This document shows, in pieces, positions 42,642 to 50,995 of a stretch of DNA of 64,000 bases. Position numbers and translations under genes: made by a program. Each line of letters opens with the position of its first letter. Position 1 is the stretch's first letter. This stretch comes from Arthrobacter liuii (GTDB lineage: Bacteria > Actinomycetota > Actinomycetes > Actinomycetales > Micrococcaceae). The DNA lies in the NCBI RefSeq assembly GCF_014639275.1, contig NZ_BMFW01000020.1, positions 1 to 64,000 of the forward strand, read 5' to 3'. Under the pieces are notes generated by a model that worked only from the letters and a program-made list of their open reading frames with translations, was not told the DNA's origin and searched no databases.

Positions 42642-43678
42642 GCACCACCACCGAGGCCCCCGACACCGCGGCAGCCGCTGCAGCGGCTGCTACGGCAGCC
42701 AAGCCGAAGCTGAAGACCTCGGCGATGATCGCCTCCTTCGCCGACTCGGGCCAGAAGACCTTCAACGCACCTTTCGGGCACGCCCTGGTCAAGGCCGCAC
42801 AGGAAAACGACAAGATCGTGGGCCTGACCGCTGACCTGGGCAAGTACACGGACATGCACATCTTCGCCCAGGCGTTCCCGGAACGGTTCTTCCAGATGGG
42901 CATGGCCGAGCAGCTGCTCTTCGGCGCAGCCGCAGGCCTGGCCGAAACCGGGCTGGTGCCCTTCGCGTCCACCTACTCGGTGTTCGCAGCCCGCCGCGCC
43001 TACGACTTCCTGTGCCTGGACGCGGCCGAGCCGAACCTGAACGTGAACATCGTGGGCGGCCTGCCGGGCCTGACCACCGGGTACGGGCCCAGCCACCAGG
43101 CCACCGAGGACATGGCGATCTTCCGCGGCATGCCCAACCTGACCATCGTGGACCCCTGCGACTCGATCGACATCGAACAGGCCGTCCCCCAGCTGGCAGC
43201 ATCCGATGGGCCCACGTACCTGCGGCTGCTGCGCGGCAACGTCCCCACCGTCCTGGACGAGTACGGCTACACGTTCGAGCTCGGCAAGGCCAAGGTCCTG
43301 CGCGGCGGCAACGACGTCGTGTTCATCTCCTCCGGCCTGATGACCATGCGCGCCCTCCAGGCAGCCAAGGCGCTGGCGGCACACAACGTGGACGTCGCCG
43401 TCGTGCACACCCCCACCATCAAACCGTTCGACGCCGAAACCGTCCTCAAGGAAATCAACACCGACCGGCTCGCCGTCACGCTGGAAAACCACTCCGTGGT
43501 GGGCGGCCTGTTCGAAACCGTCGCCTCCGCCGTCGTCACCGCCGGCCTCGGCAAACGCGTCGTCCCCGTGGCACTGCCGGACCAGTTCCTCGACGCCGGC
43601 GCACTCCCCACCCTGCACGACCGCTACGGACTCGCCGTAGACCGTATCGTCGCGAAGGTCCTCGCCGAACTCGGCTGA
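42638..43678 (+). CDS. Transketolase C-terminal subunit
   Basis: This 346-aa subunit has an Ala-rich leader (TAAAAAAAATAAKPK), a pyrimidine-binding domain with IVGLTADLGKYTDMHIFAQ, the catalytic Glu in FQMGMAEQLLFGAAAGLAE, a STYSVFAARRAYDF segment, and a C-terminal transketolase domain starting near VLRGGNDVVFISSGLMTMRA. It completes thiamine-diphosphate binding with the N subunit. The start ATG 42638 overlaps the preceding stop and follows GAAGGAAAGG. With the kinase and isomerases it should link the cluster product (erythrose 4-phosphate in the tetrulose model) to the pentose-phosphate pathway. Confidence 0.9.
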   Translation: MSTTTEAPDTAAAAAAAATAAKPKLKTSAMIASFADSGQKTFNAPFGHALVKAAQENDKIVGLTADLGKYTDMHIFAQAFPERFFQMGMAEQLLFGAAAGLAETGLVPFASTYSVFAARRAYDFLCLDAAEPNLNVNIVGGLPGLTTGYGPSHQATEDMAIFRGMPNLTIVDPCDSIDIEQAVPQLAASDGPTYLRLLRGNVPTVLDEYGYTFELGKAKVLRGGNDVVFISSGLMTMRALQAAKALAAHNVDVAVVHTPTIKPFDAETVLKEINTDRLAVTLENHSVVGGLFETVASAVVTAGLGKRVVPVALPDQFLDAGALPTLHDRYGLAVDRIVAKVLAELG

Positions 43679-43758
43679 GGGCAACGGTCCCATGCAGAAA
43701 GCACGGCGCCGGTCCTAAGCCAGTGCCATGCTTTCTGCCGTACCATCGAATTTACTCC

Positions 43759-43774
43759 CGACTGTAAACAGTCG
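43759..43774. promoter_or_regulatory. GntR autoregulatory operator
   Basis: CGACTGT-AA-ACAGTCG is a perfect palindrome with 7-bp arms. It contains the same ACTGT-N2-ACAGT core as the two sites at 40228-40266. It lies 26-41 bp upstream of the GntR start codon, which suggests negative autoregulation. Confidence 0.8.
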
Positions 43775-43799
43775 ACTTATGACATTGAGGACAGAAGCC

Positions 43800-44459
43800 A
43801 TGGCCGGACTGACCGCCCCGCTGCTGGGACTGGAAAAGAAGAGCCTGCGCGAGCAGGCGCTCTCGGCGCTGAGGACCGCCATCACCAGCGGGGAGCTGGA
43901 GCCCGGGCGGCACCTGGTGGAGACCGAGCTGTCCGAGATGCTGCAGATCAGCCGGGGCACCCTTCGGGAGGCCCTTCGCCAGCTGGAGCAGGAGGGGCTG
44001 CTGTCCGCAGGGCCCCGCGGCCGGCTCTCGGTCCGGCACCTGGACGAGAAGGAAATCCGGGACATTTATGCTGTCCGGGCAGCCCTGGAGTCCCTTGCAG
44101 CCCGGACGCTGTGCGAACTTGCCGACCGACAGCACGTCACCAAGTCCCTGCACCAGGCCATTGATGTCATGGCCGCAGGGGCTTCCGGATCCCTCGAAGA
44201 GCGGATCGAATCCGACCTTGAGTTCCACCGCACCCTCTGCCGGCTCACCGGCAACGAGACGCTGCTGCACTCCTGGGAGTCCCTGGAAGGCTCCATCCGG
44301 ATGTCGATCATGTTCGCAGGCCTGGAGAAGGGCGTCAGGAACATGAGCGTGGACCGGCACCGGGACATCGTGGCAGCCATCGATACCGGCGACGCCGCGC
44401 TGGCCCGCAAGACCATCCTGGAACACATGGACACCGCCGCCGCCAACCTGGTGGCATAA
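43800..44459 (+). CDS. GntR-family transcriptional regulator, FCD subfamily
   Basis: This protein of about 219 aa has a winged helix (KKSLREQALSALRTAITSGE, ETELSEMLQISRGTLREALR as HTH) and a FCD ligand domain (IESDLEFHRTLCRLTGNETL, MSVDRHRDIVAAIDTGD). The start ATG 43800 is preceded by GAGG; an earlier in-frame ATG at 43728 would place the palindromic operator inside the gene. It is downstream of the transketolase genes on the same strand but has its own promoter and operator. It most likely represses both arms of the polyol cluster and is induced by a pathway phosphate or acid. Confidence 0.88.
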   Translation: MAGLTAPLLGLEKKSLREQALSALRTAITSGELEPGRHLVETELSEMLQISRGTLREALRQLEQEGLLSAGPRGRLSVRHLDEKEIRDIYAVRAALESLAARTLCELADRQHVTKSLHQAIDVMAAGASGSLEERIESDLEFHRTLCRLTGNETLLHSWESLEGSIRMSIMFAGLEKGVRNMSVDRHRDIVAAIDTGDAALARKTILEHMDTAAANLVA

Positions 44460-44584
44460 CTCCCCGGAACCTTCCAGGCCGCAGGTGCCGCAGGTGCCGC
44501 CGGCCCGCGTGCAGGGAATCCTCGCGGCCTCCCGGCCGTTAACCTACTGAGCGGTAAATAGCCGCGGCGTTAACGAGGGATGGT

Positions 44585-45034
44585 ATGACCGCAAAGTTTG
44601 TGTCAGTTGAGGACGATGCCGGCAAGGTTACCCGGTATGCCCGCCACGACAACGGCGGAGGGCTTATCGCGCCGGGAGCCAGCGTGGCGGACAGTGCCCG
44701 CATCGGCTCAATGACCTATGTGGAACACGGCGCGGAGGTGGGCCCCGGCTGCAGGATTGGACACGGCACCTGGATTGACCGGGGCGTCATAATCGGCGAC
44801 CGCACCGTGATCGGCGATGGCGTGCGTATCGGCAGGGGCACGGTCATCGGTAACCGCGTGCACATCGGCAGCCATACACGCATCGGCTCCAGCGTGCTGA
44901 TCGAGCACGGCGTCCACCTGGATACGGACAGCACGGTGCCCGACGGCAGCCAGGTCCTCTCGGGAGCCCATTCACGGCTCGCGCCGGCAACGCACCGGCA
45001 GCACCGCAAAATCAAGGGCAAGATGGCCGCTTAG
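44585..45034 (+). CDS. Left-handed beta-helix (hexapeptide-repeat) protein
   Basis: This 149-aa protein consists mostly of isoleucine/valine hexapeptide repeats (VADSARIG, HGAEVGPGCRIGHGTWIDRG, VIIGDRTVIGDGVRIGRGTV, IGNRVHIGSHTRIG), about seven turns, and ends in a basic tail HRQHRKIKGKMAA. This is the trimeric beta-helix of acyltransferases and gamma-carbonic-anhydrase-like proteins. His residues that could bind metal or act as base occur in the turns, but no domain for a donor is visible. The start ATG 44585 follows GAGGGATG. It is convergent with the urease-operon remnant and has no clear partner. Confidence 0.8.
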   Translation: MTAKFVSVEDDAGKVTRYARHDNGGGLIAPGASVADSARIGSMTYVEHGAEVGPGCRIGHGTWIDRGVIIGDRTVIGDGVRIGRGTVIGNRVHIGSHTRIGSSVLIEHGVHLDTDSTVPDGSQVLSGAHSRLAPATHRQHRKIKGKMAA

Positions 45035-45059
45035 GCCCGCGCTGGGAAATCGTGCCACT

Positions 45060-45743
45060 CTATGGCCTGCCCTTCACGGCAGCCCCTCCCCACACCGCGA
45101 GCAGCAGTGCCACCAGCAGGAGGCCGGCGTCGCCAAGGTCTATCGAGGCGAGCCACGCGGTAGCGGGATCTTCCAGCCGAAATGCGGCCTGGCAGAAGCC
45201 GCCCAGGGTAATCACGGCAATAAAGAGCGCCGAGACAGCGGAGAGGCCTGTGACCAGCGCGTTGAAGCCGAGCTTCCGCTGCTGGTCGTCCAGGGCCGAG
45301 CGGTACATCCGCATCATGGCCAGGCCGTTGAGTGAATCGCACAGCGTCATGGCGGCAGCGAAGGCCAGCGGCAGCGCGAGCAAGGCGATGGGTGGCACCC
45401 CGGCCATCGAGGCCGCCGTCGTCATGATTAGCAGACCGATGGTGGTGGCAGTATCGAAGCCCAGGCCGAAGAGGAAGCCGATCACGTAGATGTTCCGCGG
45501 CCGCCGGACCCTGGAGAGTGGCTTAGCGAGCAGCCGCGCCACCAGTCCCTGCGGCTCCAGGTCCCGCGCATCGACAGGGGCGCCGCGCCGGCAGCGACGG
45601 TAAGCCCGGGCCGAGCGGGCGAAGGCGGAGCCGTTGAACAGGCCCATGGCCAGCAGGAACAGGCCGGACACGCCGCTGCCGATCAGCCCCAATATGAGGT
45701 TGCCGGAGGTAAGAGGGCAGCGAGGGAGGCCATCAATGCTTCC
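45060..45743 (-). pseudogene. N-terminally deleted NiCoT-family nickel/cobalt transporter remnant
   Basis: The frame encodes only the C-terminal part of a NiCoT (NixA/HoxN) permease: LILGLIGSGVSGLFLLAMGL, then RNIYVIGFLFGLGFDTATTI, ASMAGVPPIALLALPLAFAA and two last helices. Full proteins are about 340-380 aa and carry the metal-selecting HxxxxDH signature in helix 2; that half is missing, leaving about 215-225 codons. Upstream in frame there is a stop at 45744, inside the end of ureD, and no ATG. A TTG at 45690-45692 could start a truncated product. It sits directly after ureD, where a nickel importer would be expected. Confidence 0.75.
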
Positions 45744-46692
45744 TCAGGTTTAGCGGCCCCTGCCCATACCAGCGTTCCCGCAGGACGTCCGTCCAGGATC
45801 GAAGCAGGCGGTTCAGTTGGTCCGTGCTGTTGGAGAGGCTCCGCAAAACCAGGCCGGTGGTTCCCGCGACAGTCTGCGTCAGCGAGATGCCGGTCACTGC
45901 GTCATGGCCGGCGGTCAACCCGTGCAGTTCGTCGGCGAGCGCCTGGTCCACCCGCCCATCCACCACCACGAGCGACCCCAGGTGGCTGAAACCTTCCATG
46001 AAACCGAGGCCGGTAACGTCGTGGAGCGGCGGCCGGATCAGCAGGTTGTCCAGCGCGAGCAGGTGCGTCCCACCCGATCCGTCGTCCACCCGGATCTCGT
46101 TCCTCAGCCGCACTTCCTCGTACCGGAACGCTGCGCCGTCCGGTGACCAGCCCGGCGTCACCACCTCCGCCATCACCAGGGACGACGACGGCTGCAGGGT
46201 CACGGCGGTCCGTTGCCGGTAGCTGGCCTCCCGGTAGGCGATGAGCTGGTCCGGCATGAGCTCCAGCCGCGCCCCCTCCCCCAGCCGCACAGTCATCCGC
46301 TGCTCGGCAAAAGACCCGGGAGTCCGGTAGACCTTCGTGGCAGATTGAGTGGTCAGCAGGAGAGAAGCAGAGTCACCAACCTTCACATCAAGGACAAAGA
46401 GGTCCGACCCAAGATAAGCCCCGCCAGGATTAACGACGACATAGCAAACCTGCCCAGAGTCATCCAGAAAATGAGGGCGCAAAACCCTCAGGGCACCCTC
46501 ATGGAACTGGCGCGAGGCAAGGGACCTTCCCCCGCGCGCCTCGACGCCCAACTCCAAACGACCTCTCACTGGGCGAACAGCGGACGCGGATGAAGGGGGC
46601 CGCGGCGTGGCGGGCACCGCGAAGCGGGCACGGCCCCCTTCATCCGCGGGCGCCGCCCAAGGTGATTGAACGCTGGAACTGTTGGAGGTCAT
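45733..46692 (-). CDS. ureD: Urease accessory protein UreD
   Basis: This 319-aa urease chaperone docks on apo-urease with UreF and UreG and forms part of the nickel channel. Family segments are [54 protein letters not shown] and the late [20 protein letters not shown]. The start ATG 46690-46692 overlaps the ureG stop (ATGA). The first ~40 residues are a Pro/Ala/Ser-rich extension not part of the conserved domain; its DNA contains an 18-bp inverted repeat. It is the last intact gene of the operon. Confidence 0.93.
   Translation of the reverse strand: MTSNSSSVQSPWAAPADEGGRARFAVPATPRPPSSASAVRPVRGRLELGVEARGGRSLASRQFHEGALRVLRPHFLDDSGQVCYVVVNPGGAYLGSDLFVLDVKVGDSASLLLTTQSATKVYRTPGSFAEQRMTVRLGEGARLELMPDQLIAYREASYRQRTAVTLQPSSSLVMAEVVTPGWSPDGAAFRYEEVRLRNEIRVDDGSGGTHLLALDNLLIRPPLHDVTGLGFMEGFSHLGSLVVVDGRVDQALADELHGLTAGHDAVTGISLTQTVAGTTGLVLRSLSNSTDQLNRLLRSWTDVLRERWYGQGPLNLRKH
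46585..46648. repeat. Inverted repeat with 18-bp arms inside the 5' end of ureD
   Basis: CGCGGATGAAGGGGGCCG (46585-46602) and its exact complement (46631-46648) flank a 28-bp GC-rich spacer. The repeat lies in the non-conserved N-terminal extension of UreD, about 45-110 bp into the gene. It would form a very stable mRNA hairpin and could reduce ureD expression or the downstream read-through. Confidence 0.7.
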
Positions 46693-47306
46693 TGCGCCAA
46701 ATCAAGCATCAGGACGTCGTGCCTTATCCAACCGATGACCTTGTCCAGGCCCTCGTCGGTTTTGAGGTTGGTGAAGCAGAACGGCTTGTTTCCGCGGAAT
46801 TCCCTGGAGTCCCGTTCCATAACTTTGAGGTCAGCTCCGACGTGGGGTGCGAGGTCGGTTTTGTTGATGATGAAGAGGTCGGACTTGATCATGCCCTGGC
46901 CGGCTTTGCGGGGGATTTTTTCGCCCTGGGCCACGTCGATGATGTAGATCGAGAAGTCGACGAGTTCCGGGCTGAAGGTGGCGGAGAGGTTGTCTCCGCC
47001 GGATTCGACGAAGATGACCTGCAGGTCGGGGTGCCGGGTTTTGAGTTCCTCGATGGCGGCGGTATTCATGGAGGTGTCTTCGCGGATGGCGGTGTGCGGG
47101 CAGCCGCCGGTTTCGACGCCGATGATCCGGTCCAGGGGCAGGATGCCGTTGGCGGCAAGGATCTTGGCGTCTTCGATGGTGTAGATGTCGTTGGTGATGG
47201 CGGCCATGGAGATGTCGCCGCTCATGTGCCGGGTGAGCCGCTCCACGAGCTGGGTTTTGCCGGCGCCGACGGGTCCGCCGATGCCGATCTTGATGGGTTC
47301 AGCCAT
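46689..47306 (-). CDS. ureG: Urease accessory GTPase UreG
   Basis: This 205-aa SIMIBI-class GTPase delivers nickel to urease. It has the P-loop [20 protein letters not shown] near the N terminus, the Cys-Pro-His nickel site in [14 protein letters not shown] (about residues 65-75), the metal switch [17 protein letters not shown], and [11 protein letters not shown] for guanine. The start ATG 47304-47306 is preceded by AGGAGG. It overlaps ureD by 4 bp and follows ureF by 26 bp. All functional residues are present. Confidence 0.96.
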   Translation of the reverse strand: MAEPIKIGIGGPVGAGKTQLVERLTRHMSGDISMAAITNDIYTIEDAKILAANGILPLDRIIGVETGGCPHTAIREDTSMNTAAIEELKTRHPDLQVIFVESGGDNLSATFSPELVDFSIYIIDVAQGEKIPRKAGQGMIKSDLFIINKTDLAPHVGADLKVMERDSREFRGNKPFCFTNLKTDEGLDKVIGWIRHDVLMLDLAQ

Positions 47307-47332
47307 TGTTCCTCCTAAGTCAACAAGCTCGG

Positions 47333-47971
47333 TTAGCTCATGAACATCCGGGCACGTTGGCGTTCGTGCCGCATTTGTGAGATTTCCAGTCCGGGGCTGA
47401 CGGCCCCGAAGTCGTCCAACGTCAGGTGCGGGATCCGTTCGACGGCGGCAGCAACGGCGTCGGCCGCTTGCCTGAGCAGCCGTTGGCCGGCGTTCTGGCC
47501 GAGCGGAATGGCCCGTACGGCGTTCTGCGTGAGGGAGGTGACGGTGGCGAAAAGGTACGCGGCGAGCGCTTCCGGGAGCGGCACGCCCAGGGAGCGGGCG
47601 ACGACGGCGAACGCCAGCGGCTGGTGCCCGGCGGCCCGGCCGGCGGTCACCAGGCCCCGGTACAGTTCCAGCGCAGGCGAAGGAAACACCTCGCCACCGA
47701 TCTCGAGGAGCCGCGACCCCATTTTCAGGCTCGCCTCCCGGACCTGCCGCGGCAACAGGGAGGCGGAGAGAAGAGCATCCAGCTCCCCAAGATCAACCCC
47801 CTCATAAAACAACCGAATGGCAAGACCATCCGAGTAAGTAAGCGGCTGCGAGATGAACGCGGACAACCACCCACCAAAACCAGCCTCATCAGCAACAACA
47901 CCGGCGTCAACGTACGCCTCAAACCCAAAGGAGTGGGCAAAAGCCCCAGTAGGAAGCGCAGAGTCGACCAA
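47333..47971 (-). CDS. ureF: Urease accessory protein UreF, 5' end abnormal
   Basis: This all-helical urease chaperone reads [20 protein letters not shown] at its start and [20 protein letters not shown] near its end, about 212 aa from a TTG at 47969-47971. The codons just upstream in frame encode YQLALQQL, the usual UreF first helix, but no ATG or GTG precedes it before a stop at 48023-48025 that is shared with the ureE end. A good ATG at 48040-48042, overlapping ureE, is in another frame. A one-base indel between 47971 and 48040 would restore a normal N terminus, so this is either a frameshift or a TTG start with a shortened protein. Confidence 0.8.
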   Translation of the reverse strand: MVDSALPTGAFAHSFGFEAYVDAGVVADEAGFGGWLSAFISQPLTYSDGLAIRLFYEGVDLGELDALLSASLLPRQVREASLKMGSRLLEIGGEVFPSPALELYRGLVTAGRAAGHQPLAFAVVARSLGVPLPEALAAYLFATVTSLTQNAVRAIPLGQNAGQRLLRQAADAVAAAVERIPHLTLDDFGAVSPGLEISQMRHERQRARMFMS

Positions 47972-48022
47972 TTGCTGAAGAGCAAGCTGGTAGCTGCCGC
48001 CGCACCCAAGGTGCCGCTGGTA

Positions 48023-48502
48023 CTAGTGCGAGTGTTCAGCATGGCGGAAAGGTACAGGGAGGACCCGTTCCTGGCGGGTATAGGGCACGGCATTGTGGCG
48101 GAGGTAGTCCTCGACGGTGTGGTCGTAGGCGCACACCATGACGTCGGCCCCATACTCGCTCTCCGTATCGAAGAACTGTGCCTGGAGGTGCCGGTTGCCG
48201 AGGGAGTGCGCGGTGGTGCCCATTTCGGTGATGGTCTTTGGTGCGATGACCAGGACGTCGGTGGGCAGCACGGACACGACGATCATGTTGGTTTCGGCGA
48301 TGTGGAGGATGTCGCCATCGCGGAGGTCGCCGGAGCCGGAGGGGAGGCGGATGCCGATCTCGTTGCCGTGGTCGGTGGTGGCACGCTGGATGCGCTTGAC
48401 CAGCTGGGCGCTGGGGAGGACCACTTTCTCGCGGTGGAGCCCGGCGTAGGTTTCGGTGTCCGGCAGGTCGTGGAGGTTGCCGAGGACTTTTGCGATGATC
48501 AC
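48023..48502 (-). CDS. ureE: Urease accessory nickel chaperone UreE
   Basis: This 159-aa nickel-binding protein supplies Ni2+ to UreG. It has IIAKVLGNLHDLPD at the N terminus, GIRLPSGSGDLRDGDIL, the AHSLGNRHLQAQFF segment with the conserved GNRH nickel-binding His, and a His-poor C terminus HAEHSH. The start is GTG 48500-48502, preceded by AGGAG, 10 bp after the ureC stop. The short C terminus lacks the His-rich tail of nickel-storage UreE types. Confidence 0.93.
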   Translation of the reverse strand: MIIAKVLGNLHDLPDTETYAGLHREKVVLPSAQLVKRIQRATTDHGNEIGIRLPSGSGDLRDGDILHIAETNMIVVSVLPTDVLVIAPKTITEMGTTAHSLGNRHLQAQFFDTESEYGADVMVCAYDHTVEDYLRHNAVPYTRQERVLPVPFRHAEHSH

Positions 48503-48512
48503 GGAGGGGCTC

Positions 48513-50243
48513 CTAGAAGAGGAAGTAGCGCTGCGCCATGGGCAGCACATCGGCGGGCTCGCAGGTGACGTCCTCGCCGTCGACCGTCACCTGGTAGGTT
48601 TCCGGGTCCACCTGGATATCCGGCGTGGCGTCGTTGTATTTCAGGTGGGCCTTGGTGAGGCTGCGGATGCCAGAGACGGGCCGGATGACCTTTTCCAGCC
48701 CGAGCTCGGCGGGCACACCGGCGTCGATCGCTGCCTGGGACAGGAACGTGATGGAGGACTGCTGCACTGCTTTGCCGAACGCGGCGAACATGGGCCGCAT
48801 GGTGCGCGGCTGCGGTGTGGGGATGGAAGCGTTGGCGTCCCCCATCAGCGCATACGCAATCTGCCCGCCCTTGAGCACCAGTTCCGGTTTGACGCCGAAG
48901 AACGCGGGGTCCCAGAGGACCAAGTCGGCGAACTTGCCCACTTCCACGGAGCCCACCGAGTCGGCGATGCCCTGCGCAAGGGCCGGGTTGACCGTGTACT
49001 TGGCCACGTACCGCTTGAGCCGGAAGTTGTCGCTGCCCGCACTGCCGTGAGTTCCGCCGTCGGCATCTTCCAAAACCCCGCGCTGCTTCTTCATCTTGTC
49101 CGCCACCTGCCACGTGCGGGTGATGACCTCGCCCACCCGGCCCATGGCCTGGGAGTCGGAGGAGGTAATGGAAAAGATGCCCATATCCTGCAGGACGTCC
49201 TCGGCGGCGATGGTTTCGGCGCGGATGCGGGAGTCCGCGAAGGCCACGTCCTCGGGGATGTCGGGGTTGAGGTGGTGGCAGACCATCAGCATGTCCAGGT
49301 GCTCTTCGATGGTGTTGCGCGTGTACGGCAGCGTGGGGTTGGTGGAGGCCGGCAGGACGTTGGGCATGCCCGCGATCTTCATGATGTCCGGTGCGTGTCC
49401 GCCGCCGGCGCCTTCGGTGTGGAAGGTGTGGATCACGCGGCCGTTGATGGCGCGGATGGTGTCCTCCACGAACCCGCACTCGTTCAGGGTGTCGGTGTGG
49501 ATGGCCACCTGCACGTCGTATTCGTCCGCGACAGTCAGGGAGGTGTCGATGGAGGAGGAGGTGGCGCCCCAGTCCTCGTGGACTTTCAGGCCGATGGCAC
49601 CGGCGCGGATCTGTTCGGCGAGGGGTTCGACGGCGGACGCGTGGCCCTTGCCGAAGAAGCCAAGGTTGATGGGCAGTCCCTCAGCCGCCTGAAGCATCCG
49701 CTGGATGTGCCACTTGCCGGGCGTCACGGTGGTGGCTTTGGTGCCCTCCGCCGGGCCGGTCCCGCCGCCGATCATGGTGGTGACGCCGCTGGTCAGGGCC
49801 GTGGGGATCTGGTCCGGGGAGATGAAGTGGATGTGGGTGTCGATCCCGCCGGCGGTGAGGATCTTCCGTTCCCCGGCAATGATCTCAGTGCTGGCGCCGA
49901 TCACGATGTCCACGCCGTCGGTGATCTGGGGGTTGCCGGCCTTGCCGATCTTGAAGATGTGCCCGTCCCTCAGCGCCACGTCGGCCTTGTAGATGCCGGT
50001 GTAGTCCAGGATGACGGCGTTGGTGATGACGGTGTCCGGCACACCTTCATCCCGGGTGGCCTGGCCGTTCTGGCCCATCCCGTCGCGGATTACCTTGCCG
50101 CCGCCGAACACCACCTCCTCGCCGTACACGGTGAGGTCTTCCTCGATCTCGAGGAACAGTTCGGTGTCCGCCAGGCGGATTTTGTCCCCGGTGGTGGGGC
50201 CGTAGAGGTCTGCGTACTTCCGGCGGGGGATCTCGAAGCTCAC
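48513..50243 (-). CDS. ureC: Urease subunit alpha
   Basis: This 576-aa catalytic subunit hydrolyses urea to ammonia and carbamate with a dinuclear nickel centre. Visible residues are HIHF (metal His pair, about 138-140), the carbamylated Lys in [12 protein letters not shown] (about 220), HTDTLNECG, the [15 protein letters not shown] loop, the mobile-flap [20 protein letters not shown] with Cys and His, and the nickel-binding Asp in [12 protein letters not shown]. All active-site ligands are present. The start is GTG 50241-50243, overlapping the ureB stop (GTGA). Confidence 0.98.
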   Translation of the reverse strand: MSFEIPRRKYADLYGPTTGDKIRLADTELFLEIEEDLTVYGEEVVFGGGKVIRDGMGQNGQATRDEGVPDTVITNAVILDYTGIYKADVALRDGHIFKIGKAGNPQITDGVDIVIGASTEIIAGERKILTAGGIDTHIHFISPDQIPTALTSGVTTMIGGGTGPAEGTKATTVTPGKWHIQRMLQAAEGLPINLGFFGKGHASAVEPLAEQIRAGAIGLKVHEDWGATSSSIDTSLTVADEYDVQVAIHTDTLNECGFVEDTIRAINGRVIHTFHTEGAGGGHAPDIMKIAGMPNVLPASTNPTLPYTRNTIEEHLDMLMVCHHLNPDIPEDVAFADSRIRAETIAAEDVLQDMGIFSITSSDSQAMGRVGEVITRTWQVADKMKKQRGVLEDADGGTHGSAGSDNFRLKRYVAKYTVNPALAQGIADSVGSVEVGKFADLVLWDPAFFGVKPELVLKGGQIAYALMGDANASIPTPQPRTMRPMFAAFGKAVQQSSITFLSQAAIDAGVPAELGLEKVIRPVSGIRSLTKAHLKYNDATPDIQVDPETYQVTVDGEDVTCEPADVLPMAQRYFLF

Positions 50244-50593
50244 TGGGTGTCGCCTTCCGTTACCGGCCCGCCCGGGCGGGTGCCGCCGTCGAGCCTTCCG
50301 TTGACCGCGTTGCTGAGCCCGTACACCTCACGGGACCCTGCCAGTTCCACCAGCCGCACGCTGCGTGAATCTCCGGGTTCGAACCGGGCAGCCGTTCCTG
50401 CCGGGATGTCCAGGCGCCGGCCGTACGCTGCTTGCCGGTCAAAAGCCAGGGCTGCGTTGGCCTCGGCGAAGTGGAAGTGTGAACCCACCTGGACAGGCCG
50501 GTCGCCGGTGTTGGTCACGTTAACGTCGATTGCCTCCCTGCCAGCATTCGCTGTAATGGGCTCCGGCCGGAGGACGTACTCGCCTGGAATCAT
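50240..50593 (-). CDS. ureB: Urease subunit beta
   Basis: This 117-aa structural subunit begins [20 protein letters not shown] and has the conserved [40 protein letters not shown], and [14 protein letters not shown]. The start ATG 50591-50593 follows AAGGAG and lies 11 bp after the ureA stop. With UreA and UreC it forms the (alpha-beta-gamma)3 urease. The separate ureA, ureB and ureC genes are the usual bacterial arrangement. Confidence 0.97.
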   Translation of the reverse strand: MIPGEYVLRPEPITANAGREAIDVNVTNTGDRPVQVGSHFHFAEANAALAFDRQAAYGRRLDIPAGTAARFEPGDSRSVRLVELAGSREVYGLSNAVNGRLDGGTRPGGPVTEGDTQ

Positions 50594-50604
50594 TGCCGCG
50601 CTCC

Positions 50605-50907
50605 TTAGCGGATGGGGTTGTGGACGGTGACCAGCTTGGTGCCGTCAGGGAAAGTGGCCTCGATCTGCACCTCATGGATCATTTCCGGTACACCTTCCAT
50701 GACGTCTTCGCGGGCGAGCAGCGTGGTGCCGTAGCTCATGAGGTCGGCGACGCTCCGGCCGTCCCGCGCGCCCTCGATCAGTTCGTAGCTGATGATGGCC
50801 ACGGCCTCGGGGTAGTTGAGCTTGAGGCCGCGCGACTGCCTTCGGCGGGCGAGATCGGCGGCCACCACGATCAGGAGCTTTTCCTGCTCACGCGGCATCA
50901 GATGCAT
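50605..50907 (-). CDS. ureA: Urease subunit gamma
   Basis: This 100-aa gamma subunit begins [20 protein letters not shown], then [40 protein letters not shown], and ends [18 protein letters not shown]; it matches the family along its whole length. The start ATG 50905-50907 follows GAAGGGA. It is the first gene of ureABCEFGD on the minus strand. The 88-bp gap to the LacI gene must hold the urease promoter, but no clear -35/-10 pair or known nitrogen-control site was recognised there. Confidence 0.97.
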   Translation of the reverse strand: MHLMPREQEKLLIVVAADLARRRQSRGLKLNYPEAVAIISYELIEGARDGRSVADLMSYGTTLLAREDVMEGVPEMIHEVQIEATFPDGTKLVTVHNPIR

Positions 50908-50995
50908 GGGGTTCCCTTCGACGGCCTGGGGTGTGCTGCCAGCGTAAGCCCGGCACGTTTCCGCCAGGTTTCAGGAGGATCAGCCGGACGGAACG

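Noticed and set aside
44460..44584. A terminator after the GntR gene
   Set aside because: The sequence has GC-rich repeats (GCAGGTGCC twice) but no clear hairpin with a U-run.
48456..50630. A 724-codon open frame on the plus strand over ureC/ureB
   Set aside because: It is antisense to the conserved urease genes, has repetitive Gly/Val/His/Asp-rich sequence with no domain, and is explained by high-GC codon bias.
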